Program-made: the position numbers and the translations under genes
Notes under the pieces: generated by a model
What the model saw: the letters and a program-made list of their open reading frames with translations, nothing else
Databases searched by the model: none
Told to the model about the DNA's origin: nothing
Origin: Iodobacter sp025352645
Lineage (GTDB): Bacteria; Pseudomonadota; Gammaproteobacteria; Burkholderiales; Chitinibacteraceae
Direction: 5' to 3'
NCBI RefSeq assembly: GCF_033446605.1
Contig: NZ_JAWQUO010000005.1
Span: forward strand, 1 to 64,000
DNA length: 64,000 nucleotides
Shown here: one piece after another, positions 26,984 through 35,974 of the stretch
Position numbering within the stretch: the stretch's first letter is position 1
Layout of the letters: each line of letters begins with the position of its first letter

Positions 26984-28186
26984 ATGAATCAGGCCTATCT
27001 TACACACCTAAATGCAACGCTCACGCAAATCCACAACGATGGCTTTGCCAAGCCTGAGCGGGTAATTGCCAGCCGCCAAAGTGCCGACATAACCTTACAG
27101 AGCGGCCAGGAAGTGCTGAATTTTTGCGCAAATAATTATTTAGGCCTAGCCGACGACGCCCGCCTAATTGCAGCCGCCAAACAGGGTATGGACGATTATG
27201 GCTATGGCTGCGCATCGGTACGCTTTATTTGCGGCACCCAGCAGGTGCATAAAGATTTAGAACAGGCGATTTCTGGCTTTCTAAAGACCGACGACACCAT
27301 CCTGTATTCCAGCTGCTTTGACGCCAATGGCGGCGTATTTGAAACCCTGCTGGGTGAAGAAGACGCGGTGATCTCGGACGAGCTGAACCATGCTTCGATT
27401 ATCGACGGCGTGCGCCTGTGTAAAGCCAAGCGTTTCCGCTATAAAAACAACGATATGCAAGACCTTGAGGCGCAACTGATTGCCGCCGATGCTGCGGGTG
27501 CGCGCTTTAAGCTGGTGGTGACCGATGGCGTATTCTCTATGGATGGCATTATCGCCAACCTAAAAGAGCTGTGCGATGTGGCCGAGCGCTATAACGCCAT
27601 CGTGATGGTGGATGATTCGCACGCTGTGGGCTTTATCGGTGAAAACGGCGCGGGCACGCCCGAATTATGCGGCGTGCAAGACCGTATCGATCTTTACACC
27701 GGCACCTTGGGCAAAGCACTGGGCGGCGCATCGGGCGGCTATGTCGCTGGCCGCAAGCCAATGATTGATTTACTGCGTCAGCGCTCACGCCCCTATTTGT
27801 TCTCCAATACCCTTGCCCCCGCCATTGCAGCCGCCAGCTTAAAAGTATTAGAGATTTTGGCGAGCGATGAAGGTAAAGCACTGCGCAGCAATTTAAAGCG
27901 CAACGCCGAATACTTCCGTAAAGCCATGTCTGACGCGGGCTTTAGCTTGGTACCAGGCCAGCACCCGATTATTCCGGTGATGCTGGGCGACGCCCGCCTT
28001 GCGGGTGAAGTATCGGCAGCGCTGCTTAAAGAAGGCGTGTATGTAGTTGGGTTCTCCTTCCCTGTTGTGCCCAAAGGCAAGGCCCGCATCCGCACGCAAA
28101 TGTCGGCGGGGCATACACTAGAACAAATCCATAAAACCGTCGCCGCCTTTATCAAAGTAGGCCGTGAATTAAAAGTGATTGCTTAA
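26984..28186 (+). CDS. kbl: Glycine C-acetyltransferase (2-amino-3-ketobutyrate CoA ligase)
   Basis: The 400-residue PLP enzyme of the alpha-oxoamine synthase family cleaves 2-amino-3-oxobutyrate with CoA to glycine and acetyl-CoA. NFCANNYLGLAD, GFASVRFICGTQ-like GCASVRFICGTQ, the VDDSHAVGFIG loop and the PLP lysine 244 in TGTLGKALGGASGG are present. The start is the ATG at 26984 (MNQAYLTHL) with AGGA 5 bases upstream. The frame is open 144 bases further upstream, but the N-terminus there is not family-like. It is paired with tdh downstream for threonine catabolism. Confidence 0.95.
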   Translation: MNQAYLTHLNATLTQIHNDGFAKPERVIASRQSADITLQSGQEVLNFCANNYLGLADDARLIAAAKQGMDDYGYGCASVRFICGTQQVHKDLEQAISGFLKTDDTILYSSCFDANGGVFETLLGEEDAVISDELNHASIIDGVRLCKAKRFRYKNNDMQDLEAQLIAADAAGARFKLVVTDGVFSMDGIIANLKELCDVAERYNAIVMVDDSHAVGFIGENGAGTPELCGVQDRIDLYTGTLGKALGGASGGYVAGRKPMIDLLRQRSRPYLFSNTLAPAIAAASLKVLEILASDEGKALRSNLKRNAEYFRKAMSDAGFSLVPGQHPIIPVMLGDARLAGEVSAALLKEGVYVVGFSFPVVPKGKARIRTQMSAGHTLEQIHKTVAAFIKVGRELKVIA

Positions 28187-28277
28187 AAATAAAACTTACA
28201 AATTCTGTAGCCACAGAGCTAAATGAGAACACAGAGCACACAAAGAAATTGCTAGCTTGGCTGGCGTTATGGCACTA

Positions 28278-28337
28278 GTAGGGCGGGTGAAACCCGCGTA
28301 TTTATTGAGCAAGGCTCGCGGGTTCCACCCGCCCTAC
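28278..28337. repeat. REP-like palindromic element, solo copy
   Basis: GTAGGGCGGGTGAAACCCGC and a near-complementary arm ending CCACCCGCCCTAC form a 60-bp imperfect palindrome. The same palindrome is the core of both MITE-like elements (23132-23191, 32750-32807), but here the outer terminal repeats are absent. It lies between kbl and tdh. Confidence 0.75.
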
Positions 28338-28442
28338 ACGACATGGCATGCGCTTTTCTCCGTGTTCTACTTTTAATCTCTGAGAGCTCCGCGTCTACAG
28401 ACCTTAGATTTTGTAGTCTTAATAAAATAATGGAAACACCCG

Positions 28443-29468
28443 ATGAAAGCCTTATCAAAATTGACCGCAGCACCTGGCCTGACGATGAATCAAGTCGAAA
28501 AGCCTGTCATCGGCCATAACGACTTGCTAATCAAAATCAAAAAAACCGCCATCTGTGGCACTGATATTCATATCTGGAAATGGGACGATTGGGCGCAGAA
28601 AACCATTCCGGTGCCCATGCACGTTGGCCATGAATATGTCGGCACGGTGGTGGAGATTGGTTCAGAAGTGCAAGGCTTTAAGATTGGCGATCGCGTTTCT
28701 GGCGAAGGCCATATTACCTGCGGCCATTGCCGTAACTGCCGCGCAGGCCGCCGTCATCTCTGCCGCAATACCGTTGGCGTGGGCGTGAATCGCCCCGGTG
28801 CTTTTGCCGAATACTTGGTGCTACCAGCCTTTAACGCCTTCCCTATTCCTGACGATATTTCTGATGATTTAGCCGCGATTTTCGACCCCTTCGGTAATGC
28901 CGTACATACCGCCTTATCTTTTAATATGGTCGGTGAAGATGTATTGATTACCGGCGCAGGCCCGATCGGCATTATGGCGGTGGCGATTGCCAAACATGTT
29001 GGCGCACGCCATGTGGTGATCACCGACGTCAACGACTACCGCCTAGAGCTGGCGCGTAAAATGGGCGCAACGCGCGCCGTCAACGTCTTAAACGAAGATT
29101 TAAAAGACGTGATGGCGGATTTAAAAATGACCGAAGGTTTTGACGTGGGTTTGGAAATGTCTGGCAATCCACAGGCTTTTCGCACCATGCTGGAAACCAT
29201 GCAGCACGGCGGCAAAGTGGCGCTCTTAGGCATTCCACCATCTGACACCGCCATCGACTGGAATCAGGTCATTTTTAAAGGGCTGGAAATCAAAGGTATT
29301 TACGGCCGCGAGATGTTCGAGACTTGGTACAAAATGGTCGCCCTCATCCAATCTGGCCTCGACATCACCCCGATTATCACCCACCACTTTCCTGTAAATG
29401 AGTTTGAAGCAGGCTTTGCTGCCATGCTATCAGGCCAAAGCGGCAAGGTTATTTTAAGCTGGGAATAA
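28443..29468 (+). CDS. tdh: L-threonine 3-dehydrogenase
   Basis: The 341-residue zinc alcohol-dehydrogenase-family enzyme oxidises threonine to 2-amino-3-oxobutyrate, the substrate of Kbl. Catalytic-zinc residues are in AICGTDIHIW and GHEYVG; the structural zinc is in CGHCRNCRAGRRHLC. The NAD loop is GAGPIGIMA. It lies 256 bp after kbl, with the solo REP-like palindrome between, so the pair may not be a tight operon. Confidence 0.96.
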   Translation: MKALSKLTAAPGLTMNQVEKPVIGHNDLLIKIKKTAICGTDIHIWKWDDWAQKTIPVPMHVGHEYVGTVVEIGSEVQGFKIGDRVSGEGHITCGHCRNCRAGRRHLCRNTVGVGVNRPGAFAEYLVLPAFNAFPIPDDISDDLAAIFDPFGNAVHTALSFNMVGEDVLITGAGPIGIMAVAIAKHVGARHVVITDVNDYRLELARKMGATRAVNVLNEDLKDVMADLKMTEGFDVGLEMSGNPQAFRTMLETMQHGGKVALLGIPPSDTAIDWNQVIFKGLEIKGIYGREMFETWYKMVALIQSGLDITPIITHHFPVNEFEAGFAAMLSGQSGKVILSWE

Positions 29469-29483
29469 GGCGAGTTAAATAAA

Positions 29484-29510
29484 GCCATAAGGGTGCGGTG
29501 CCCTTATGGC
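29484..29510. terminator. Terminator between convergent tdh and SDR genes
   Basis: GCCATAAGGG (29484-29493) pairs perfectly with CCCTTATGGC (29501-29510). The minus-strand exit has CTTTATTT, so it suits the SDR gene best. Confidence 0.75.
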
Positions 29511-29525
29511 CATTACATGGGTTTA

Positions 29526-30284
29526 CTAAATTTGAGTAAAACCACCATCCACGGTCAGCTCTACCCCATTCACATAACGAGCATCATCCGATGCTAAAAA
29601 CAAGGCGGCAGCGGCAATGTCTTCAGGCTGCGCTACATAGCCCAGCGGGACGACTTCTGCTGCGTAGCTATCCAGCCCGGCTAGCTGCTCTGCATCCCAT
29701 TTCAAGCCATTCTCCATAATCGGTGTACGGGTCAGGCCTGGGCTCAGTGCATTCACCCGAATCTTGCGCCCTTTCAGATCATTGGCCCAAGAGCGTGCAA
29801 ACGAGCGAACTGCAGACTTAGAGGCATTATAAAGGCTCAGGTTTTCCATGCCTTTATTGGCCACAATCGAGGCCGTCAGCACGACAGAACCTCCCTCTTT
29901 TAGCAGCGGCAACAGGGTTTGCACCGTAAAAAAAACACCCTTTACATTGATATCAAAGGTCTTAGCAAACTCTGCTTCAATCGTCTCGCCAAAGTGGTTG
30001 TATTCTGCGATTCCGGCATTGGCAAACACCACGTCCAGCACGTCCCCCTGCTGCTCAATCGTGCTTTTCAGCTTTTGCAAATCGGCAAGCTCGGCCACAT
30101 CCGACACCACAGCCAGTGCTCTTTCCCCCAGCACCGTAACGGCAGCATCCAGCGTTTTAGCCGACCTGCCGGTCACATAAACTCGGCGGGCGCCCTCATC
30201 CAGCAAAGCCTTAGCAATCGCAAAACCAATACCGGTAGAGCCACCGGTCACAACGGCGACCTGATTCTTAAATTTAGCTGACAT
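29526..30284 (-). CDS. SDR family oxidoreductase
   Basis: The 252-residue classical short-chain dehydrogenase has the NAD(P) motif TGGSTGIG (14-21), FANAG (NAG motif), an active-site Ser in LTASIV and the YNASK Tyr-Lys pair. The C-terminus NGVELTVDGGFTQI is typical. VTGR after the second strand suggests NADP preference. The substrate is unknown. AGGA precedes the ATG. It is divergent from an ArsR-family gene with an 18-bp near-palindrome between them, so it is the likely target of that regulator. Confidence 0.88.
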   Translation of the reverse strand: MSAKFKNQVAVVTGGSTGIGFAIAKALLDEGARRVYVTGRSAKTLDAAVTVLGERALAVVSDVAELADLQKLKSTIEQQGDVLDVVFANAGIAEYNHFGETIEAEFAKTFDINVKGVFFTVQTLLPLLKEGGSVVLTASIVANKGMENLSLYNASKSAVRSFARSWANDLKGRKIRVNALSPGLTRTPIMENGLKWDAEQLAGLDSYAAEVVPLGYVAQPEDIAAAALFLASDDARYVNGVELTVDGGFTQI

Positions 30285-30358
30285 AGCGTAATCCTGTTTT
30301 TACTCAAGGGAGGGAGCAACAAGCCCAAATGGCGAGCTGTTTTTTGCCAAGTTCATAA

Positions 30359-30376
30359 GTTCTATAATTATCGAAC
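30359..30376. promoter_or_regulatory. Operator-like palindrome between SDR and ArsR genes
   Basis: GTTCTATAATTATCGAAC is an 18-bp palindrome with a single mismatched pair, placed 75 bases before the SDR start and 38 before the regulator start. Its size and AT-rich centre fit a winged-helix dimer site. Binding by the neighbouring regulator is inference. Confidence 0.55.
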
Positions 30377-30413
30377 AATTGAACATTAGCATGCACTATG
30401 CAACACTGCAAGC

Positions 30414-30722
30414 ATGAGAACACCAATCCACCCCTCAAAAGAAGATCTAACTCTGACCCGAGCGCTGTATGCGCTGAGCGACCCCGCACGCCTTGCCATT
30501 GTGCAGAGCCTTGCCAGCAAGGGCGAACAGGCCTGCGGCGCTTTGTGCCAAGACATGGCCAAATCCACCGCATCGCATCATTTTAGGGTGCTGCGCGAAG
30601 CAGGCATTATTCGCATGACGGCGGATGGCACGCAGTTTATCAACAACATACGCAAAGAAGATCTAGACAGCCGCTTCCCTGGCTTGCTGGATGCGGTGCT
30701 TCGCTCATTGGCAATGACCTAA
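30414..30722 (+). CDS. ArsR/SmtB-family transcriptional regulator
   Basis: The 102-residue winged-helix repressor shows ALSDPARLAIVQSLASKGEQACGAL and the recognition helix KSTASHHFRVLREAGI, followed by a short wing. No metal-binding CxC in the recognition helix is seen. The single Cys pair (ACGALCQ) sits earlier, so the inducer may be organic or redox rather than a metal. It is divergent from the SDR gene and likely represses it and itself through the palindrome at 30359. Confidence 0.85.
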   Translation: MRTPIHPSKEDLTLTRALYALSDPARLAIVQSLASKGEQACGALCQDMAKSTASHHFRVLREAGIIRMTADGTQFINNIRKEDLDSRFPGLLDAVLRSLAMT

Positions 30723-30837
30723 ATAAAACACCATAAGCCACCGCCCCTCTGGGTAACAAATACCATTCCTGCTCTCAAAATGAACTCCGTTTCACCTCTC
30801 TGGGTCGGACACTCATCTCTATTACCCTAAAATTTAT

Positions 30838-31368
30838 ATGAGTAGCCGCTTAAAACTACGCCCTTTAGAACGATCTGATTTACGCTTTGCCCACGAGCTG
30901 AACAATAACGCCAAAATTATGCGTTATTGGTTTGAAGAGCCTTACGAGACTTTTTCTGAGCTTACCCAACTATACGATCAGCATGTACACGATGTACGCG
31001 AGCGCCGCTTTGTGGCCGTAGATGGCAATGATGAAATGGTGGGCTTTGTTGAATTAATTGAGCTGGATTACATTCATCGCCGCGGTGAATTTCAGATCAT
31101 GATTGCACCAGAGCAACAGGGCAAGGGCTATGCCAGCGAAGCGACTAGGCTGGCCGCCAGCTATGCGTTTTCTGTGCTTAATCTGCGTAAGCTTTATTTG
31201 GTGGTGGATGTGTCAAATAAAGCCGCCATTCATATTTATGAAAAATGCGGTTGTACCCAAGAGGCCGAGCTGATAGAAGAATATTTCAGCAACGGCACTT
31301 ACCATAATGTCTTCAGAATGTGCCTATTCCAGCACAATTTCTTTGCCAAAAATCGAGTGTCAGCTTAA
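30838..31368 (+). CDS. speG: Spermidine N1-acetyltransferase SpeG
   Basis: The 176-residue GNAT enzyme is closely similar to E. coli SpeG along its length (LRPLERSDLRFAHELNNNA, MRYWFEEPYE, RRFVAVDG, HRRGEFQIMIAPEQQGKGYA, LYLVVDVSNKAAIHIYEKCG). It acetylates spermidine/spermine for polyamine detoxification. QGKGYA is the acetyl-CoA loop. The ribosome site before the ATG is weak. Its stop overlaps that of the convergent flavoprotein gene by a few bases. Confidence 0.93.
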   Translation: MSSRLKLRPLERSDLRFAHELNNNAKIMRYWFEEPYETFSELTQLYDQHVHDVRERRFVAVDGNDEMVGFVELIELDYIHRRGEFQIMIAPEQQGKGYASEATRLAASYAFSVLNLRKLYLVVDVSNKAAIHIYEKCGCTQEAELIEEYFSNGTYHNVFRMCLFQHNFFAKNRVSA

Positions 31369-32516
31369 ACCAAAACGGGCGGCAATTGCGCCGTTAGCGT
31401 TTGCTTCTGCTGGGTGGCTGCGCCCAATAAGGCAAAGCCCAGCAAATTGCCATTCGCATCCACAAAGCGCGCATCTAGCCCGCTTTCTACATCAGTAATT
31501 TGCCATTGCCCCTGTGCGCCCGTTGCGGGAGGTGCCACGATAGTTGGGCAGGCGGGTGTTTTCACCAGCACCGGCATGGCGGGGTATTTAACAGCTGTGG
31601 GTGTTCCGGCCAGAGTGGCGGCCAAGGCACGGGCGCAGTGCATGATGGGCATTACAAATGGCAAATTCAAACCCATTACCTCAGCACAATCACCTAAAGC
31701 ATAGATATGTGGATTGGATGTTTGTAAGTTTTTATTCACCACAATGCCGCGATTCACATCCAGCTCTGCACTACCTGCCAGATGGATGCGCGGGCGCAAA
31801 CCCACCGCAGAGACCAGCATACCCACTTCAACAATCGAGCCATCATTTAAACCCAGTAAATAACGCCCTTCCATATGATCGTAATTTTGCGCCGCAAGGC
31901 CAAAATGAAACTCCACCCCTGCCGCCGTTAATTGCTCGGCCAAATAACGCCCCGCCGCTTCTGGCAATAAACGTGACAAAGGCCACGCTGCTGGCTCAAA
32001 TACAATCGGTTTAATCCCAAGAGCTAATAAATCATTAGCAAATTCGCAACCAATTAAACCCGCACCAAGAATACCTACCGTTGTTAAACCAGGTAGTTTG
32101 GCGGCAAATTCGGCATAATCCTGAATATTATTCACAGAAACAACATCATCCCCCGCATTACCCCCCAAAGGCAGGTAGATAGGATCTGCGCCTAGAGCTA
32201 AAACCAAATCTTGATACACCAAGGCTTGACCATCAATCAGCAATACCTGCTGATTAGCCGTATCAATCCCCACCACTTCGGTAAAGGGGAGAATGGCTGC
32301 GCTTAATTCGGTCGCCATTTTGCTAGCAGATTTTAACACTAGGGATTCAGCTGTCTTATTACCCGCTAAAGCATTAGACAACATTGGCTTAGAATAAAAA
32401 TCAGCGGCGTCTTCTGCAATAATAGTTAAAGGCGTGGTTTGATCTAATTTACGAAATTCACGCGCCAAATTATAGGCCGCCAAACCCGAACCAATAATTA
32501 TAATAGGAGTGCTCAT
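31365..32516 (-). CDS. FAD-dependent NAD(P)H reductase, rubredoxin reductase type
   Basis: The 383-residue flavoprotein has an FAD-binding loop IIIIGSGLAAYNLAREFRKLD at the N-terminus, YSKPMLSNAL, an NAD loop LGAGLIGCEFANDL (about 150) and the second FAD motif HIYALGDCAEV. These match Pseudomonas rubredoxin-NAD(+) reductase (AlkT/RubB). The start is the ATG at 32516 with AGGAAG upstream; the frame is open further but not family-like. No rubredoxin gene is adjacent in this window, so the electron acceptor is unknown. Confidence 0.82.
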   Translation of the reverse strand: MSTPIIIIGSGLAAYNLAREFRKLDQTTPLTIIAEDAADFYSKPMLSNALAGNKTAESLVLKSASKMATELSAAILPFTEVVGIDTANQQVLLIDGQALVYQDLVLALGADPIYLPLGGNAGDDVVSVNNIQDYAEFAAKLPGLTTVGILGAGLIGCEFANDLLALGIKPIVFEPAAWPLSRLLPEAAGRYLAEQLTAAGVEFHFGLAAQNYDHMEGRYLLGLNDGSIVEVGMLVSAVGLRPRIHLAGSAELDVNRGIVVNKNLQTSNPHIYALGDCAEVMGLNLPFVMPIMHCARALAATLAGTPTAVKYPAMPVLVKTPACPTIVAPPATGAQGQWQITDVESGLDARFVDANGNLLGFALLGAATQQKQTLTAQLPPVLV

Positions 32517-32635
32517 TGTGCTTCCTGTGGTGTGCGTCAATAGATTAAGGTAAATCAGTTTCTCAGCATTTTTAAAAAAATAAACTACACATTCATCACT
32601 ATATTTCATAAGGGAACGCTGATTTACTCAGTGTC

Positions 32636-32671
32636 GTCATTCCCACACAGGCGGGAATCTAGTATTTACGT
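32636..32671. repeat. Short REP-like hairpin sequence
   Basis: GTCATTCCCACACAGGCGGG continuing AATCTAGT resembles the widespread proteobacterial palindrome type ATTCCCGC...GCGGGAAT. Only one copy is seen in this window, so it is offered with caution. The surrounding stretch 32517-32710 has no gene. Confidence 0.4.
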
Positions 32672-32710
32672 TGGGCTCCCGATAAAAACATTCGAAGATG
32701 ACGTTTAAGC

Positions 32711-32920
32711 CCCTGATTATGTCTCTTACTCGAACTTATCATCAGTATCGTAGGGCGGGTGCAACCCGCGTTTTTTCAGCATTCCTCGCGGGTTGCACCC
32801 GCCCTACGGTGATATTTTTCTTAAGTTGATAGGATTGGGTTTTACCCGCCCTACGAATGCAAGTGTGATTCTAAAAAATTTATTTACATAGGTATAATTG
32901 AGCAAGAAACATAATCAGGT
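32711..32920. mobile_element. MITE-like element, copy 2 (210 bp)
   Basis: The ends match copy 1 (left CCTGATTATGTCTCTTACTC; right GAGCAAGAAACATAATCAGG) and the same palindrome begins 39 bases from the left end (32750-32807). An extra 40-50 bp with a second half-palindrome (near 32837-32854) explains the longer size. Flanks TTAAGC (32705-32710) and TTAAGT (32921-32926) look like a 6-bp target duplication with one mismatch. It has no coding capacity. Confidence 0.78.
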
Positions 32921-32959
32921 TTAAGTAATAAGCAATTATCCATAATGAAGCTAAAAAGC

Positions 32960-33895
32960 TTAATGCACAGGCTCATCCTGCAAAATACTCACGGAAGACA
33001 AGCGGGTATTTAGCACCGCTTGCCGTACAGCCTCTACTGCTGCAGCGCGCGGAAAATTACGTCGCCACGCCAAAATCACCCTACGGCTTGGGATAGGCTC
33101 TTTGAAAGGGCGAATCGTCAGTAAAGCATCATCCGCGGCACTCACCGATGAAGCCGGTAACACCGTTACACCAATTCCCCCGGCTACCATATGCCTAATC
33201 GTAGTAAGCGAGCTACCTTGCAAGGTGCGTTGCAAACTCCCTACCGGCAGGCTTTCACGATTTAAATCTGGGCAGGCTTGCAAAACGTGATCGCGAAAAC
33301 AATTACCAGAAGACAACAGCAAGACATTTTCATCCGCCAAAATAGACGAATCAATCTCTGTTTCGCTCTCCCAAGGATGGCCCTTAGGCGTTGCCACCAC
33401 AAAAGGCTCGTCATAAACCGCTTGAGTGGCAAGGCCCGCCTCAAAAAAGGGCTCGGCCACGATGGCTACATCAATTTCACCCTGTTTGAGCATTTCAACT
33501 AGGCGTGCGGTGTAATTTTCTTCCAGCAAAATCTGCATTTGCGGCGCGGCAATACGCAGCTGCGGAATTAAATGCGGCAATAAATAGGGGCTAATCGTGT
33601 AGATAATCCCTAGTCGCAACGGCCCTGCCAGAGGGTCTTTGCCCTGCTCTGCCAGCTGCTTAATCAGCTGCACTTCTTCTAATACCCGCTGTGCCTGCTC
33701 CACTAAACGCCCACCAATTGGCGTGAGGCTCACATCGCTCGCCGAGCGCTCAAATAGCGCCACGCCCAGCTCTTCTTCCAATTTTTTTACCGCCACAGAT
33801 AAAGTGGGCTGCGAAACAAAACAGCTGGCCGCAGCACGGCCAAAATGGCGCTCTCTGGCCACGGCAACAATATAGCGCAGCTCGGTTAGCGTCAT
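32960..33895 (-). CDS. oxyR: Hydrogen peroxide-inducible transcriptional activator OxyR
   Basis: The 311-residue LysR-type regulator has an N-terminal helix-turn-helix (about 1-60: ELRYIVAVARERHFGRAA, SQPTLSVAVKKLEEELG). Its two redox cysteines fall exactly at Cys199 and Cys208 (GNCFRDHVLQAC), as in E. coli OxyR, so peroxide sensing by a disulfide switch is expected. Its ATG overlaps the dsbB stop (ATGA), meaning it is translated with dsbB. No katG or ahpC lies nearby in the window. Confidence 0.94.
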   Translation of the reverse strand: MTLTELRYIVAVARERHFGRAAASCFVSQPTLSVAVKKLEEELGVALFERSASDVSLTPIGGRLVEQAQRVLEEVQLIKQLAEQGKDPLAGPLRLGIIYTISPYLLPHLIPQLRIAAPQMQILLEENYTARLVEMLKQGEIDVAIVAEPFFEAGLATQAVYDEPFVVATPKGHPWESETEIDSSILADENVLLLSSGNCFRDHVLQACPDLNRESLPVGSLQRTLQGSSLTTIRHMVAGGIGVTVLPASSVSAADDALLTIRPFKEPIPSRRVILAWRRNFPRAAAVEAVRQAVLNTRLSSVSILQDEPVH

Positions 33896-34383
33896 GCTTT
33901 AGCCTGCCAGAAACGAATACCCCAAGTGGCCGCAATCAGGCCACTAAAGCCTATGAGCGCAATCACCGGCAGCGATAAACCAAAGAGGCTCCAATCAATC
34001 ACACCGCATTCCCCGTGCCCTGTTAGCACGCCTTTAAATACCTGCAACCATGGCTGGGTTTCCATTAAGTAATTGAGCCCCGGCCCACAAGAAGGCAATT
34101 GGCTTGGATCAATAAAATACTGAATCGCCACATGCCTTGCTGCCACACCCGCACCTGCCAGCCCAACGATAGTCAACAAGATAGGCCAAAAACGACTCAT
34201 CCGTGGCAGTGGCACTGCAGCGGCGCAAAAAGACAGCAAGCCAAAGGTAATAAAACCCACTCGCTGAAAAATACATAGCGGACATGGGCTTAAAAATTGA
34301 GTTTTTTCTAGATACAGCGCAAAAGCAATGGTGCTCGCGCAAAATAAAGATAGGGCTAAGTGCCCCAAACGCCAACGCAACAT
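33892..34383 (-). CDS. dsbB: Disulfide bond formation protein B
   Basis: The 163-residue inner-membrane quinone reductase reoxidises DsbA. It has four hydrophobic helices. The first periplasmic pair is SPCPLCIFQR; the second-loop cysteines are in LPSCGPGL and HGECGVID. The start is the ATG at 34383 with GGAG 6 bases upstream; an in-frame extension to 34440 is unlikely. It overlaps oxyR by 4 bp (ATGA). Confidence 0.92.
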   Translation of the reverse strand: MLRWRLGHLALSLFCASTIAFALYLEKTQFLSPCPLCIFQRVGFITFGLLSFCAAAVPLPRMSRFWPILLTIVGLAGAGVAARHVAIQYFIDPSQLPSCGPGLNYLMETQPWLQVFKGVLTGHGECGVIDWSLFGLSLPVIALIGFSGLIAATWGIRFWQAKA

Positions 34384-34484
34384 GAAGCACTCCAATCGCC
34401 ATAAATAGATACAGACTATTCTATCAGCCAACTCGATCAAGTGGGTACTTATGTAAGCACGGAATAAGCGTTGTTAACGAAGAG

Positions 34485-34542
34485 TAATCTGTGAATATTA
34501 CAGATTACCGACCCCTAACCCCAAGGCTAACGACTTGGGGTT
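34485..34542. terminator. Two hairpins between the patatin gene and dsbB
   Basis: TAATCTGT (34485-34492) pairs with ACAGATTA (34500-34507). AACCCCAAG (34517-34525) pairs with CTTGGGGTT (34534-34542), which overlaps the patatin stop. Neither has a clear T-run. The second may help end patatin transcription. Confidence 0.4.
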
Positions 34543-35737
34543 ATTTAGCGCAGGTGTCCGGCTCGCCAACATTTTCTTGAATTTCAGACAAAAAGGTGCG
34601 TAATTCTTGCTCCTTATCCATGGCATCGCGATAGCCCAGCTCAATTAGTTTGCGAGAATAACCACTACAAAACAATAAGTAGCTGGCCACCACCGAGCCC
34701 TGATGACGAAACGCCCCCATGCCGCCCAATAAAAAACGCATCCCCACGGGGAATTCCAACTTAAACGCCACCGCCAGCCGCTCTAATGGCTGTGATGGAG
34801 AAATCGTCAGTACTTGTATCGGCCGCAGCCCCAGTGGCAAAGTACGTATCACCTCCGCAGGCACTGCGGCAAGCGTCCGATTGATTCTATTTAGCCTTTC
34901 TAGATCTGTGTCTAGCCCATCCAAAAAAATGCTATTCATTAAGTGCCCCATCACTTGGGCCAAAGTAGGATAGCGCGTGTGTTTTTCTCGTACAGCAGGA
35001 TCAGTCAGGGGTGGAGCCACCCCAATCACCAAAATACGCTCAGCCCCAAGATGGATCGCAGGGCTGATCGGCGCAATTTGCCGCACCGAACCATCACCAA
35101 AATACTCACGATGTAAACGTACCGCAGGAAACAACAAAGGAATTGCTGCGGAGGCCATTAAATGATCCACGCTAATGCTCGCCTTTACCCCCACCCGAGA
35201 GGCGCGCCGCCAAACATCTAAATCGGCCGCCCCCTGAAAAAAAGACACCGATTGCCCCGATGTATAGCCCGATGCAGAGATCGATAAAGCCCTGAGCGCG
35301 CCCGCATTAATAGCGTGTTGAATCCCTGAAAAATCTACGCGATCTATCAATAAATCACGCAGTGGTGAATTATTAAGAAAAGCACGTGGATTACGCTTCC
35401 CCATCCCGCCCACTAAAAGCGACAATAACCAATGCCCCCCTGAGCTTAATAAGTGCCATACAGAGCAATGATAAATCAGCTCAGGGCTTAACCCCTGCCA
35501 TAGCCTCGCCAACTCAAAAACTGAGCGGCGAAAATTCATGGCCCCCGCCGCTACGGCCACTGCATTAATCCCACCTGCTGAAGTGCCACAGATAATGGGG
35601 AAAGGGTTGGCGGCTCCTTTAGGCAGCAATCTAGCAATTGCCAACAACACCCCAACTTGATAAGCCGCCCTTGCCCCGCCCCCTGATAAAATCAAGGCCG
35701 TATTTGCACGGTGCGCCTGCATTCTCTTGCTCAACAT
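34541..35737 (-). CDS. Patatin-like phospholipase family protein
   Basis: The 398-residue serine hydrolase has the oxyanion loop LILSGGGARAAYQVGVL (16-31), nucleophile Ser53 in GTSAG, and the Asp of FGDGS near residue 218 completing the Ser-Asp dyad. There is no signal peptide. The C-terminal third is helical and not recognised. It likely deacylates phospholipid or another acyl lipid. Alternatively it could be a cytosolic lysophospholipase; the substrate is not determinable. Confidence 0.88.
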   Translation of the reverse strand: MLSKRMQAHRANTALILSGGGARAAYQVGVLLAIARLLPKGAANPFPIICGTSAGGINAVAVAAGAMNFRRSVFELARLWQGLSPELIYHCSVWHLLSSGGHWLLSLLVGGMGKRNPRAFLNNSPLRDLLIDRVDFSGIQHAINAGALRALSISASGYTSGQSVSFFQGAADLDVWRRASRVGVKASISVDHLMASAAIPLLFPAVRLHREYFGDGSVRQIAPISPAIHLGAERILVIGVAPPLTDPAVREKHTRYPTLAQVMGHLMNSIFLDGLDTDLERLNRINRTLAAVPAEVIRTLPLGLRPIQVLTISPSQPLERLAVAFKLEFPVGMRFLLGGMGAFRHQGSVVASYLLFCSGYSRKLIELGYRDAMDKEQELRTFLSEIQENVGEPDTCAK

Positions 35738-35974
35738 AATCGGCCTCTTGATCGAATCAACCTGTTCTGGGCTCTAAAATCCCAAAGCCATTGGCATACT
35801 CTTACGCTAGCTCGAAGCCATCCTTACCGCAAGCACCGATGCCGAATAGGCCCTATTCTTGCTCAAGTAAATTTCCACCCCATAGCACGCAAAGGCAGAT
35901 ACCCATTATTGACAAAACTACAAATTATTAATGGAAACACGAAATAGCAATTAGTCTTCTTACGCGGTTTTCGG

